Assembly (NCBI GenBank): GCA_963718295.1
Contig: CAVQYV010000008.1
Location: 632,519-696,518 of the forward strand
Direction of reading: 5' to 3'
Source of the DNA: CAVQYV01 sp963718295 [NCBI: uncultured Methylomirabilota bacterium]
GTDB taxonomy: Bacteria; Methylomirabilota; Methylomirabilia; CAVQYV01
DNA: 64,000 nucleotides
In this document: piece after piece, positions 42,624-53,562 of the stretch
How positions within the stretch are numbered: the stretch's first letter is position 1
Layout of the letters: every line of letters starts with the position of its first letter
Notes under the pieces: generated by a model
Told to the model about the DNA's origin: nothing
Databases searched by the model: none
What the model saw: the letters and a program-made list of their open reading frames with translations, nothing else
Translations under genes and position numbers: made by a program

Positions 42624-42882
42624 CGGCCCAGCGCCGCGAACACCAGCCTGCCGCCACCAGGTCAGCGGGAGACCCTGAACGCGGCCTCCGAACTCGAGCG
42701 CCTGGACGTGGACCTCGACAGGGTCGCCGAGTCCATCGCGACATCGGGTCGCGTGCCCGGGCGGTGACTGGCGGCGGCGTCACGGTGACCACGGCATGCA
42801 CGTGCCCGCGTGATCGCGCCCCCCGTGCGGTGCGGTGACGTCTTGTGGCCGGAACTCATTCGGACACACTCGGACATTCCGA

Positions 42883-43635
42883 TTACGGCAACTCCCGCAC
42901 GCGCAGCTTGCGGAACTGGATGGGCGATCCTTCGCTTTCCAGGCAGAGGAAACCCCTCCGCGGCTCGACGCCGGTGCCACCGGAGACCTCTTCACCGTTC
43001 ACCCAGAGGCGCACTTCACCGTTGATGGCGCGGATGTAGTACTGGTTCCACTCGCCGTGGCCGTGAGCGAGGTGCTTGCGCGGGAAGCTGCGGCTGCCAT
43101 CGGGCGACACCGGCGGGAAGGGCGTCATCCTCACGCGCACGGCGAAGACATCGCCATTGGTGCCGAACCAGTCGGTCCTGCCCCCAGCGGCTTTCACCTT
43201 GTCGGTGTAGCCGTGATCGAGAATCTGCACTTCGACGCCATCCGGCAGGCCCGGCTGGCCGGCGGCGGTGAGCCTCTCGATGGAGGCCGGTGTGGTCCAG
43301 ACGAAGACGCCGGAGTTGCCCGCGGCGTTCTCATGCATCCACTCCACCACCATCTCGAAATTGCCGAACTCCTTCGTGGTCCGCAGCACGCTGATCGGCT
43401 GCCCCGTGCAATGCAGGACGCCGTTCTTCCACGACCACGTGTCATCAGCACTGTTCACCCTGGTGAAATCCGCCGCCGTGAGCGAGCGCCAGCCGGGGCC
43501 TTCGTCGTCGATGAAGGCGCGGACGGTCGCGACGTGGCTCGTGGTCGCGGATGCGGCGGGTGCGTCCTGCCCGGAGCCGGTGATGGTTGCGGTGGCGAAG
43601 ATGAGGGAGGTTGTGAGGAGGGTGCGCTTTGTCAT
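42883..43635 (-). CDS. DUF1080 / 3-keto-disaccharide hydrolase-type protein
   Basis: The 250-residue intact protein has a short signal peptide (to about residue 22). A concanavalin-like DUF1080 domain follows, with GWRSLTAADFTRVN, WSWKNGVLHCTGQPISVLRT, GNFEMVVEWMH, NSGVFVW, LPDGVEVQILDHG, and W-N-x-Y-x-I-R. These blocks are the standard DUF1080 set. Members include 3-keto-glycoside hydrolases acting in the periplasm. The neighbouring CBM9/barrel gene on the same strand is a different family and lies 130 bases downstream. Confidence 0.85.
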   Translation of the reverse strand: MTKRTLLTTSLIFATATITGSGQDAPAASATTSHVATVRAFIDDEGPGWRSLTAADFTRVNSADDTWSWKNGVLHCTGQPISVLRTTKEFGNFEMVVEWMHENAAGNSGVFVWTTPASIERLTAAGQPGLPDGVEVQILDHGYTDKVKAAGGRTDWFGTNGDVFAVRVRMTPFPPVSPDGSRSFPRKHLAHGHGEWNQYYIRAINGEVRLWVNGEEVSGGTGVEPRRGFLCLESEGSPIQFRKLRVRELP

Positions 43636-43766
43636 GGGCCGGGTTGGGGAGGAATCGGATCACGCGACTGAGCCGCTGCCAGGAGCCGTCGGCGGATTAT
43701 CCCTCGCGGACGAACTCGAGGCCAGTTGAGCCGACGACCGCCTCAGTCACGGTCTCGGTCGGCGAC

Positions 43767-46449
43767 CTACCGCCGCCGCGTGCCCAGCCAGTACGTCGCC
43801 TTCACCATCACCACATCGTCGGTCGGCGCATGCCAGAGATCGCTGATGTCCGAGCCCAGGCTGAAATCACCGGACACGCCGCGGTTCTGTCGCTGCTGCG
43901 TGTAGACCACGAAGAGCGCCGAGCCGGGACGGAACTCCCACCGGAAGATCGCGTTGAGCCGCATCGAGCGCACGGTGAAGTCCGGGGCGGCGATCGAGAA
44001 CGGGGAGGCTGGGCCCGCGCCGTCGGGGTCGATCACGAGCGCGCTGCGGGCTTCCGTGATCGTGCCCGCGTCGATCCCGTAGCGCAGGAAGTCGTACGTG
44101 CGGGGAGCCGCGACCTCCTTGATGGTGCCGTAATCGCCGGCAGAGACCAGGGGCTGCACGTAGACCTGGAGGGACGTTCGCGGCGAGGTCGCGAGATTGA
44201 GGCGGCCGACCACGGACACCTCGTTCTGCACGAGTTCGCCGAACACGTATCGCCGGTCGTAGGTCGCCGTGGCCAGCGGGTCTGCCACCGTCGACAGGTA
44301 CTGCGCGGCGACGACGTTGCGGCGCACGGTGGGACCGGCGGTGACCGTGAGCGCCGGCATGGGCCGCCACACGAGTTGGGCGTCACCAACCGTATTCCAC
44401 GCGTGGTAGTCACGGGACGTGTAGCTGCCGCTCAGCGAGAACGACAACGGCCGCCGGGTGTCGCTCACCACGCCGGCCTGCACGCCGCGGTTGCCGGGGC
44501 GAATCACCGTCGGCCCGCCGCGGGTGAGCTTGTCGTCCCACACGCGCCTGGCGTAGGACAGCAGCACCGAGGACCGCCAGAAGTTCCGGAACTGGAACGA
44601 GCCGCCTGTCTGCCACCCGTCGCCCTGCCGTTCGCTGCCGCAGTTCCACGTCCACCACTTCGACACCCACCAACTGCGCTCGCGCGTCCACCCGTCCGGC
44701 GTCAGACGCCTGAACTGGACCATGGCGTGGCCGCCCGCGCGGTCCGTTTGCGTCGCGTAGCCGGCGTCGTTCACCTCGAACCCCGGGCTCATGCCCCACA
44801 CGCCGAGGTTCACCGTGACGTTGCCGCTGTTGCGGTTGAGGAACGTCTGTCCGAACCATCCCGACAGGTTCGTGGCCGAGGGATCGAGCGAGACGTGCGG
44901 CGCATCCGGGCGCTGGTAGTACCGCTGCTCCGCCCGCTGCAGGCGAGTGACGGCGGCCGGGGTTCCCGACACCCAACTGCCCGCGAGGCCGCCGTGCACG
45001 ACCCACTTCCGCGCGTGGTCGAGAAACACGTGGCCGTCCAGTCCGCCCATGGACGCCTGGTCGGGCAGGGTCGCGGTCAACGGCGTGTCGTGCGTGCGTC
45101 GCACGACGGACGTCGCGAGCACGCCGAGACCAGCGCGCGTTCCCAACTCTCGCCGGGCCCGGAAGACCGCGTAGTTGGTCAATGGCTCGACTTCACGCGT
45201 CGCGGTCTGGACGCCGTCGGACACCTTCGCGTCCTCCTGCGCCGTCACGGCGTCGACCGCTCCCAGCGTCCAGCCGCGCCGCGTGCGGCCGACCAGTTTG
45301 GCCGCGCCGAGGATCGTCGTTGACGCCGGCGTGTCCGCGTACGGCGCCGCCACCCGACCCTGTGGCGCCCGGCCGATGCGCCGGCTGTAGAAGAGGGTCG
45401 GCTCCGGGAAGAAGAAGTTCGTGTAGGCGCTCGCGCCGCTCTTGCCGAAGCTGGAGAACACCTTGGCGCTCTCCACGAAGAACGGGCGGCGCTCCTCGAA
45501 GAAGGTCTCGAACTGCGTCAGGTTGACGACGGCGGGGTCCACCTCCACCTGGCCGAAGTCAGGGTTGATCGTGGCTGTCAGCGCCAGGCTGCTCGTCACC
45601 CCGTACTTCAGGATCGAGGCCGGCGGCCCCGAAGACGCGCGACCCGTCGTTGAACGGCGTCCGGGGCGGCTGGGGTTCGATGAACTCCGCTCGCGACGTC
45701 ACGTACGGCAGCCACTCGAGCGTCGCGGGTGGGTCGATGCCCTCGATGCCCTCCAGCCACGCCATGCGCGAGGCCAGCCCCGAGTCGTTCTTGCGGACCA
45801 GTTGCAGCCAGTCGGACTCCGCCCGCCGCTGAACGACGCGCTGCACGTTGATGCCCCAGGTGTGGCGCGCGGCCTTCGGGAACCGGAGTTGCGACAGCGG
45901 GATGCGCATCTCGACGGTCCAGCCGCCGGCGTCCACAGACACCGCCGACGCCCACACCGCGTCCCAGGTGGTGTCCAGGAAGCTGTCGTTGTAGATGAGC
46001 GCGTCTCGCTGGACCCCGGCAGCCGACACGCCGAACTGCGCGCCGGTCAGGCCGTCGTGGTGCGGGTCGAGGAACAGCACGAACGCGTCGGCCTCGACGG
46101 CGGCATCGCGCCGTGACAACTGGCGCACGATGGCCCCCGGGGTGCGGTCGCGCAGCAGGGCGGCGAGGTAGAGGGCGTCGTCGTCGTACGCGATGCGGAC
46201 CTCGGTGTCCTCGGAGGCCGGCTGCCCTTCGTCCGGCTCGCGCTGGAGCAGGCCGGACACCGTCGGCGCGGCGCTCCAGACGGGGTCGTCGAGGCGTCCG
46301 TCGATGTCGGGTGGCGCGGCCGCGCGGACGGCCGTGACGACGCGCGGCGCAGCGACGGGCTGTGCGGATGCGGGCGCCGCGGCGACACAGAGACAGCCGG
46401 CGGCCAGGAGAATCAACGTGCGACGGACCTCGAGGCAGCCCGGGCTCAC
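43767..46449 (-). CDS. CBM9/DUF5916 outer-membrane-type protein
   Basis: The roughly 890-residue protein has one frameshift near 45600. It has a signal peptide (to about residue 29), a CBM9-like domain (PDIDGRLDDPVWSAAPTV, then RIAYDDDALYLAALLRD and GWTVEMRIPLSQLRFP) and a long C-terminal half. That half begins LALTATINPDFGQVEVDPAV and FFEERRPFFVE, then runs in alternating beta strands, as in DUF5916 barrel-like proteins. These are common in Acidobacteria and Bacteroidetes and are thought to sit in the outer membrane; substrate unknown. It follows the DUF1080 gene's strand but is upstream of it. Confidence 0.82.
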
Positions 46450-46911
46450 GAGACCGCATTCTACCGGCCTTTCGCTCGACGAGCGGGCGCCACACGCTGG
46501 CGAGGGGGCACGACAGGCAGTCGCAGTTCATCAGGCGGCAACCGAGGAGGACGTCGGCTGACCTTCAAGGCCACCAGACCCGGACTGCAGAAGTCGCTGC
46601 GCCACGAGGAACCGGACCGCGTCAGCCTCTGCTTTCCGTCGCCAGGCGCGGGTCCGCGCAACCCCTCCCCGGGGCGCGTCGAGTGGCCTGGGAGCCTGCC
46701 GGCGAGCCCGGTGACACTCCTTCCACGGCATGCCCCCTCCGTCGCCTGGTCAGTGCGTGTGAGACTCAATGGCTGGTGGGCCGATGGTAGGATGGCCCCA
46801 CGCGATGACCGGTGGCCGCGGGAAGGCTCCTACCCCACCGTCCCAACATGGCAGCGATGCGCGTGCGCGCCCCGATCGCGCGGCGTCTCGCGCGTCCGGG
46901 AGGTCCTGCCC
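46450..46911. other. Intergenic region containing a UroD-gene scrap
   Basis: No full gene. A 39-base match to a gene 9 kb away lies at 46585-46623. The rest holds only chance frames. Confidence 0.5.
46585..46623 (+). pseudogene. Scrap of a UroD-type methyltransferase gene
   Basis: The bases encode LQKSLRHEEPDRVS. They match the minus-strand start of the gene at 54629-55810 (55722-55759) with one mismatch over about 38 bases, in opposite orientation. Flanks are unrelated. It is either a relic of a paralogue or a recombination or assembly artefact. Confidence 0.55.
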
Positions 46912-47887
46912 ATGAACGCCGCACGCTACGCGCACTACGGACCTGCAGACGTCATCCACGTCGCGACCGTTGACGCGCCGGTTCCCAAGGACAAGGAAGT
47001 CCTGATCAAGGTCCGCGCGGCGTCGGTCAATCCGCTCGACTGGCACTACATGAGGGGCACACCGCGTCTCGCTCGCCTCGTCTTCGGGATCGGGAAGCCG
47101 AAGGACTCCCGGCTCGGAGTGGATGTGGCGGGCCAGGTCGAGGCGGTCGGCGCCCACGCGACCCAGTTCAGACCAGGGGATGCCGTGTTCGGCACCTGCA
47201 AAGGGTCGTTTGCCGAGTACGCGTGCGCCGCCGAGTCAGCACTGGTCGTCAAGCCGGATCGCCTCTCGTTCGAGCAGGCGGCCGGCGTTCCAATCGCGGG
47301 GCTCACGGCACTGCAGGGGCTCCGCGACCATGGACGGCTCCAGTCGGGACAGAGCGTCCTCGTCAACGGAGCTGCGGGAGGCGTGGGCACCTTCGCCGTG
47401 CAGATCGCCAAAGCGCTCGGTGCGGAGGTGACGGGCGTCTGCAGCACGAGGAACGTGGACCTCGCGCGATCCCTCGGCGCGGACCACGTCATCGACTACA
47501 CGCACGAGGACTTCGCCGGACACCAACAGCGATACGACTTGCTCTTCGACTGCGTGGGGAATCGCGCGCTGTCGGCGTGCAGGCGTGTCTTGCGCCCGAA
47601 GGGTGTCTACGTCGGGATCGGAGGGGGAGGGCCGCGATACCAGCTCGTTCGAGCTGGTGTTCGACATGATCAGGCAGATGGTGCTGTCCTGGTTCGTGAG
47701 CCAGCGGCTGGTCGGATTCATCGCGAAGACCGCCAAGGACGACCTGGCGACGCTGTCCGCACTGATGAACGCCGGAACAGTCACACCCGTCATCGACCGG
47801 TGCTTTCCCCTTCGCGACATCTCCGAGGCCATCCGGTACCTGGAAGCCGGGCACGCACGTGGAAAGGTGATCGTGACGGTCGGATGA
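46912..47887 (+). CDS. NAD(P)-dependent zinc-free alcohol dehydrogenase / quinone oxidoreductase
   Basis: The roughly 325-residue medium-chain dehydrogenase has an N-terminal GroES-like half (EVLIKVRAASVNPLDWHYMRG, then LGVDVAGQVEAVG and PGDAVFGTCKGSFAEYA) and a Rossmann half with the nucleotide motif NGAAGGVGTFAVQIAKALGAEVTGVCS. The zinc ligands of classical alcohol dehydrogenases are absent, as in quinone oxidoreductases. One frameshift near 47640; the C-terminus FPLRDISEAIRYLEAGHARGKVIVTV is typical. Start ATG 46912 follows GGGAGGTC. Transcribed away from the barrel gene. Confidence 0.85.
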
Positions 47888-47967
47888 CGGCGCGGCGGTG
47901 TCCACCCGTCGCGCAGGTGTAGACGGCACGAGCAGGGGCTGGGCCGGTTCACCAGACTGGACGCCGC

Positions 47968-48000
47968 CAAGTTTTTTGAGTATTCTAAAAACATGTTTTA
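47968..48000 (+). promoter_or_regulatory. AT-rich promoter/operator of the iron locus
   Basis: A run of almost only A and T in very GC-rich surroundings carries TTTTTTGAG-TA-TTCTAAAAA, an imperfect dyad, 45-80 bases before the DtxR-FeoA gene. The position and the neighbouring DtxR genes suggest a metal-repressor site overlapping the promoter. Confidence 0.45.
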
Positions 48001-48045
48001 CCTCCTCGGAAACGACGGACCGGCGTTCGGTCTGCCAGGCTGGCC

Positions 48046-49075
48046 ATGATCGACCCGTTGACGTCTCTTGTCGCCGTCGGCGTCCTGCTGACACTGGCCG
48101 TCGTGGTCTTCTGGCCGGGCTCGGGCCTCGCGGGGCGTTGGCGGCGCGGGCTCGTCGCCTCCGATCGGGTCGAGGTCGAGGACGCCCTCAAGCACCTGTG
48201 GGACGGCGAGTACCGCCAGCGGGCGGCGACGCTCGAGAGCCTGGCCGGGGCGCTCGGCATCCCTGGCCGCGATGCCGCGCGGCTCGTGGAGCGGCTCGAG
48301 CGCCTCGACCTGGTGCGTCACGACGAGCACGGGCTGCACCTGACGGCCGAGGGGCGCCGCCACGCGCTCCGCGTGATCCGCATCCACCGCCTCTGGGAGC
48401 GCTACCTGGCGGACCAGACGGGTCTCGACGCGAAGGAATGGCACGCCCAGGCGGAGCGCAAGGAGCACCGGACGAGCGACGAGCAGGCCGACCTCCTGGC
48501 GGCGACGCTGGGTCACCCGCGCTTCGATCCGCACGGCGACCCGATCCCGATGCCGAGCGGCGAGGTCCCGCCGTACCAGGGCACGCTGCTCACGCAACTC
48601 GCGGTCGATCAGGCCGGCGCCATCGTGCACATCGAGGACGAGCCCGAGGCGGTCTACGCGCAGATATCGGCCGCCGGGCTCGTGCCGGGGATGCGGGTGC
48701 GGGTGCTGGAGCGGTCGCCGGGCCGCATCCGGCTCGACCGCCGACTCCGACGAGGTCGTGCTGGCGCCGGTCGTCGCGGCCAACATCACCGTGGTGCCGA
48801 TCGAGGCGCCGGCCGAGGCGCGGCCGATGACTCCGCTGTCGGCGCTGGCTCCAGGCGAGCGGGGCGAGGTCGTCGCGCTGGCGGCCGCGTGCCGGGGGCT
48901 GCAGCGCCGGCGGCTGCTCGATCTCGGGGTCGTGCCGGGAACGCTCGTGACCAGCGAACTCCGCGGGCCGAGCGGCGACCCGACGGCGTATCGCATCCGG
49001 GGGGCGCTCATCGCGCTGCGGCGCGAACAGGCGGACACCGTCTACGTGCAGCGGCAGACGGAGGCGACGACGTGA
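48046..49075 (+). CDS. Membrane-anchored DtxR-family regulator fused to FeoA
   Basis: The roughly 340-residue protein begins with a transmembrane segment (SLVAVGVLLTLAVVVFWPGS). A DtxR-like winged helix follows (VEDALKHLWDGEYRQRAATL, LVERLERLDLVRHDEHGLHLTAEG), then the metal-binding dimerisation part (ALRVIRIHRLWERYLAD, RKEHRTSDEQADLLAATLGHPRFDPHGDPIP) and two SH3/FeoA-like domains (LTQLAVDQAGAIVHIEDEPE, then LSALAPGERGEVVAL and RRRLLDLGVVPGT). One frameshift near 48745. The fusion and the membrane anchor are unusual for a DNA-binding repressor. It overlaps feoB by GTGA. Confidence 0.78.
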
Positions 49076-51316
49076 GCACCACGACCCGCCGACGCGTGCG
49101 CCGCCTGCCCGGCGCACCACCTGCCCAACCTCGAGAAGCTCGGCGTGGACATGGCCGGCCACGACTTCGTCGTGGCCCTGGCCGGCAACCCGAACACCGG
49201 CAAGAGCACGGTCTTCAACGCGCTGACCGGGCTGCGGCAGCACACGGGCAACTGGCCCGGCAAGACGGTGGTGCGCGCCGAGGGCGCCTTCGCCGCCGGC
49301 GGGCACCGCTACAAGCTCGTCGACCTGCCCGGCACCTACTCGCTGCTCTCGGCCAGCCTGGACGAAGAGGTGGCGCGCGACTTCATCCTCTTCGGCCAGC
49401 CCGACGTCACGGTCATCGTCGTCGACGCCACGTGCCTCGAGCGGAACCTGAACCTGGTCCTGCAGGTGCTCGAGATCACCAACCGTGCGGTGGTCTGCCT
49501 GAACCTGATGGACGAGGCGCGGCGCCGCGGGCTCGACGTCGATCCGCGCCGGCTGGCGCGCGATCTCGGCGTGCGGGTGGTCCCCACCGCGGCGCGCTAC
49601 GGCGAAGGGCTGCCCGAGCTGATGCAGGCGATCGCCGAGGTCGCCGCGGGCGACGTCGCGACCGCGCCGCGGCGCGTGGCGGGCGCTCGCCGGCGCTCGA
49701 GCGCTCGGTGGGAGCTGCTGACCGACGGCCGTCGCCGGCTGCACCCGCAGTTGCCGAACGCGCAGTGGGTGGCGCTGCGGCTGCTCGACGGCGACGAGCG
49801 CATCCAGCACGCGCTCCGTCGCGGCGAGCTCGGCGAGCTCACCGCCGCGCCGGACGGGCCGGCCGCGCCCGGATCGGCCGACGCCCGATGCGCACGCGGT
49901 CGAGGCGGCGCTCGACCTGGCGTCGCGGCTCCGGTGGCAGGTCGGGGCCGGACTTCCACCAGTCGCTGATGGAGGCCGATCTACACGGAGGCGGCGCGCC
50001 TGGCCGACCGCGCGGTGACGCAGGGCCGAACGGCCCTCGCCGCTTCGACCTGGACCGCACCATCGACCGGCTCGTCACGAGCCGCGTCTGGGGCGTCCCG
50101 CTCATGTTCGCGATGCTGACCGCCGTGTTCTGGCTGACCATCGCCGGCGCCAACGTCCCGTCGGGCTGCTGGCCGACGCTGCTGGTGGACACGCTGCACC
50201 CGCTGCTCAAGTCGGCCGGCGCGCGCGATCGGGCTGCCGTGGTGGCTCAACGGGCTGCTGGTCGACGGCATGTACCTCGCCACCGCCTGGGTGGTGAGCG
50301 TGATGCTGCCGCCGATGGCGATCTTCTTCCCGCTGTTCACGCTGCTCGAGGACTTCGGCTACCTGCCGCGCGTGGCGTTCAACCTCGACCACACGTTCCG
50401 CCGGGTCGGGGCCCACGGGAAGCAGGCGCTGACGATGGCCATGGGATGGGGCTGCAACGCCGCCGGCGTGGTCGCGGCGCGGATCATCGAGAGCCCGCGC
50501 GAGCGCCTGATCGCGATCGTCACCAACAACTTCGCGATCTGCAACGGGCGCTGGCCCACGCAGATCCTCGTCGCGACGATCTTCGTCGGCGGCGCGGTCC
50601 CGGCGCACTGGGCGGGACTCGTCTCGGCGTTCGCGGTGGTGGGGGTGGCGGTGCTGGGCATCGTGCTCACCTTCGCGACCTCCTGGCTGCTGTCGCGCAC
50701 GCTGCTGCGAGGCGAGGTGTCGGCGTTCAGCCTCGAGCTGCCGCCCGTACCGGCCGCCGCGCGTCTTCAAGACGCTCTACACCTCGCTCATCGACCGCAC
50801 GCTCTACGTGCTGTGGCGGGCGGTGGTCTTCGCGCTGCCGGCGGGCGCGGCGATCTGGCTGGTGTCGAACATCCCCTACGGCGACAGCCAGTCTCGCGGC
50901 CCAGCTGGTCGCGCTGGCTCCAGCCGTTCGGGGTGGTCTTCGGGCTGTCGGGCGTGATCCTGCTCGCCTACGTCGTGGCCATCCCGGCCAACGAGATCGT
51001 CGTCCCGACGATCCTCATGCTCACGGTGCTGCTGACGGGCACGCCGGAGGCTGGCGCCGGCGCCGGCGTGATGTTCGAGCTCGACTCGACCGCCGACACC
51101 GGGGCGCTGCTCGCCTCGGGCGGCTGGACGCTGCTGACCGCGGTCTGCCTGATGCTGTTCAGCCTGGTCCACAACCCGTGCTCGACCACGATCTACACGA
51201 TCTGGAAGGAGACCGGCAGCGTGAAGTGGACGGCGGTGTCGGCCCTCCTCCCGCTGTTCATGGGGTTCCTGCTCTGCTTCGTCGTGGCACAAACGTGGCG
51301 GTTGGTGGCGGGATGA
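49072..51316 (+). CDS. feoB: Ferrous iron transporter B, multiply frameshifted
   Basis: It begins at GTG 49072 (overlap with the FeoA fusion), with a nearby ATG 49150. G-protein domain: [19 protein letters not shown] (G1), [11 protein letters not shown] (G3), CLNLMDEA (G4). Membrane part: [53 protein letters not shown], and the last helices with [19 protein letters not shown]. Shifts occur near 49890, 49965, 50220, 50760 and 50890. FeoB imports Fe(II) with its cytoplasmic GTPase domain regulating transport. All major motifs are present in order, so the shifts look like sequencing errors. Confidence 0.88.
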
Positions 51317-51411
51317 GCAGGTGGGTACGCACGGCGGCGCTCGCCTGCGCGTGCACCGCCTGGGTCGGGACGGGGCTCGACGTGCCGGCTGAAGTCCGCG
51401 CGGCGACGTGA
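51313..51411 (+). CDS. Possible 32-residue exported peptide
   Basis: The frame starts with ATGA overlap at the end of feoB: basic start, hydrophobic stretch ([15 protein letters not shown]), then VPAEVRAAT. It could be a tiny signal-bearing protein of the feo operon, in the place where FeoC often sits, but shows no FeoC features. Low confidence. Confidence 0.35.
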   Translation: MSRWVRTAALACACTAWVGTGLDVPAEVRAAT

Positions 51412-52117
51412 CACGCCGTCGGCTCGACCGAGCGCCGGTGCAGGAGTCGGAACCCATGGCGACGTCAACCGTCGAAGACTACCTGAAACAGATTCTGCTG
51501 CTCGAACAGCAGGGCGCCATCGGACCGCGCCTCGAACGGAGCGATTGCCAATGCGCTCGCCGTGACGCCCGCCTCGGTGACGACGATGGTCAAGGCGCTT
51601 GCCGACGCCGGCCTCGTGGACTACGAGGCCTACGGCGGCGTGAGGCTCACGACGCTCGGGCCGTCAGCTCGCCCTGCACGTGCTGCGACGCCACCGGCTG
51701 CTCGAGCTGTTCCTCGTTCAGGTGCTGGGCTTCGATTGGACCGAGGTCCACGACGAGGCCGAGCGGCTCGAGCACGCGGTCTCCGACCGCGTCGTGGAGC
51801 GGATCGACGAGGTGCTCGGCCACCCGGCGGTGGACCCGCACGGGCATCCAATCCCGTCGGCGTCCGGGAAGGTCGGCTCCCCCGCCGGCACGCCGCTCGA
51901 CGAGGTCGAGCCGGGCGAACGGGTGCGGGTCGCGCGCGTGTCGGACCGGGATGCGGGCTTCCTGCGGACCCTGGAGAAGATGGGCGTGCGGCCGGGCACC
52001 AGGCTGACGGTTCGCACGCGCGACGCAGGTGCCGACGCCGTCACCATCACGCTGGGGCGGGGGCGACACGAGACCATGGGCCTTCGCGCCGCCGCGCGGA
52101 TTCTCGTGGAGCGTTGA
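51408..52117 (+). CDS. DtxR-family metal-dependent regulator
   Basis: The most likely start is ATG 51457 (MATSTVEDYLKQILLLEQQG); GTG 51408 overlaps the upstream frame. The DNA-binding part continues after a shift (VTPASVTTMVKALADAGLVDYEAYGGVRLTTLG). The metal-binding dimerisation helix region is RRHRLLELFLVQVLGFDWTEVHDEAERLEHAVSD, with the ligands His and Glu, and HPAVDPHGHPIPS. The C-terminus is a FeoA-like SH3 domain (VEPGERVRVARVSDRD, then FLRTLEKMGVRPGT). With iron or manganese bound it should repress the feo locus. Confidence 0.82.
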
Positions 52118-52289
52118 GCGCTGACGGGCTCGAGCACCACGACGGCGCCCTTCCGCATCGGAATCGCCGTCCCCGGTCCGACGTCCCTAGCCTGGGTCAG
52201 GCGGGGGCCAAGCGCCGCCGGGCCCGTCTGGCCTCCGGTCGCGCCTCCGCCCCGTCCGGCTCCCGCCAATGCTACCCGGGCGCGCCGCG

Positions 52290-53532
52290 TCAGCCGCCGT
52301 AGTCCTCAATCGCCTCGAACATCGCGACGACGTTTCGCGGCGGCACCTCGGGCAGGATGTTGTGCACGGTATTGAACACGAACCCGCCGCCTGGCATCAG
52401 CATGTCGAGTCGGCGCCTCACGTCGTCCTTCACGTCCTGCGGGCGTGCCTTGCGGCAGCACGGTTCTCGTGTCGCAGCCGCCGCCCCAGAAGCAGATGTC
52501 CGGCCGAAGTCCGCCTTGAGCCCCTCGGGCGTCCATGCCCTTGCAGTTGGTCTGCACCGGGTTGATGACGTCGTAGCCGGCCTCGATCAGGTCGGGCAGG
52601 AGCGCGCGGATCGATCCGCACGAATGCAGGAAGGTCTTCATCCCCGAGTGCGCGTGCACGTAGTCGCACAGCTGGGCGTGGCGGGGCTTGAACAACTGGC
52701 GGTACATCTTCGGCGACATGAACGGGCCGCCGTTGGTGCCGAGATCGTCGCCGAAGCGGATCACGTCGGCCACGTCGCCGACGGCACGGCAGGCCTGCTC
52801 CAGCACTGCCAGGTGCCGCTCCATCAGCGCGTCGAGCAGCGCCTCGACCTGCTCCGGCGATTCGACGAGGTCCATCAGGAAGTTGTCGATGCGCCGGAGG
52901 AACGTGCCCCACTCGAACAGGTTGCAGCCGATGACGATCATCAGGGCGCGGTCGCTCGTCCTGCGCAACTCGAGCGCCTTCTCCCGCAGCGTGTCCCAGA
53001 AGCCGGGGTCGCTCGCATGGTCCCACGGGCTGTGCACGAGGGCCGCCCACAGGATGCGGCCCATCTCGCTGGACAACCCGCTGAAGTCGGCCGGGTAGCC
53101 GTCGAGATAGGGGAAGTAGCTCTGGTCGAAGAACGAGCCGCCCGCCGGCATGTGCGCGATATCCAGGCCGTCCGGCATCCGCGCGACGAACGAGCCGTCC
53201 GCCTGCCGCTCGGGCTGGAACCACGCGGGATACAGCGCCGGCTGGCCATCGGCGAGCACCGTGGGCCGCCACGCCGCGTCGTCCGTGTTGAACGCGCGGC
53301 CGATATCGACCACGTCGACGCGGAACCTGTCGAGAATCGCGTCCTCGGGCTGCGCGAGCTGCTGGACGACGTCGTAGACGCGCGTGGCGCCGGTGTCGAT
53401 GCCCAGGTGCGTCTTGAGGTTGCCGTACGCGATGGCCGAGATGCCGGAGCTGGGTGTCGCGCCGAGGTCGACCGGCACGCGGTCGGGTTGGCGATGGTCG
53501 ATGGCGGCGAGGATGCGTTCGCGAGAGGTCAT
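52290..53532 (-). CDS. UroD-type corrinoid methyltransferase (UroD1)
   Basis: The 413-residue protein begins MTSRERILAAIDHRQPDRVPV, the shared start of the uroporphyrinogen decarboxylase/MtaA superfamily. It has RFGDDLGTNGGPFMSPKMYRQLFKPRHAQLCDYVHAHSG and the zinc-type motif FLHSCGSIRALLPDLIEAGYDVINPVQ. HxCG in this position marks methyltransferases that pass methyl groups to or from a corrinoid protein, not true UroD. One frameshift near 52490; the correct end is MFEAIEDYGG at 52290. Last gene of a five-gene operon. Confidence 0.85.
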
Positions 53533-53562
53533 GGTCGTCCTAACCCGGTTGCTGCCGAACCC

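Noticed and set aside
43629-45323. 564-codon plus-strand frame opposite the CBM9/barrel gene
   Set aside because: Antisense shadow; the minus strand carries recognisable CBM9 and barrel blocks.
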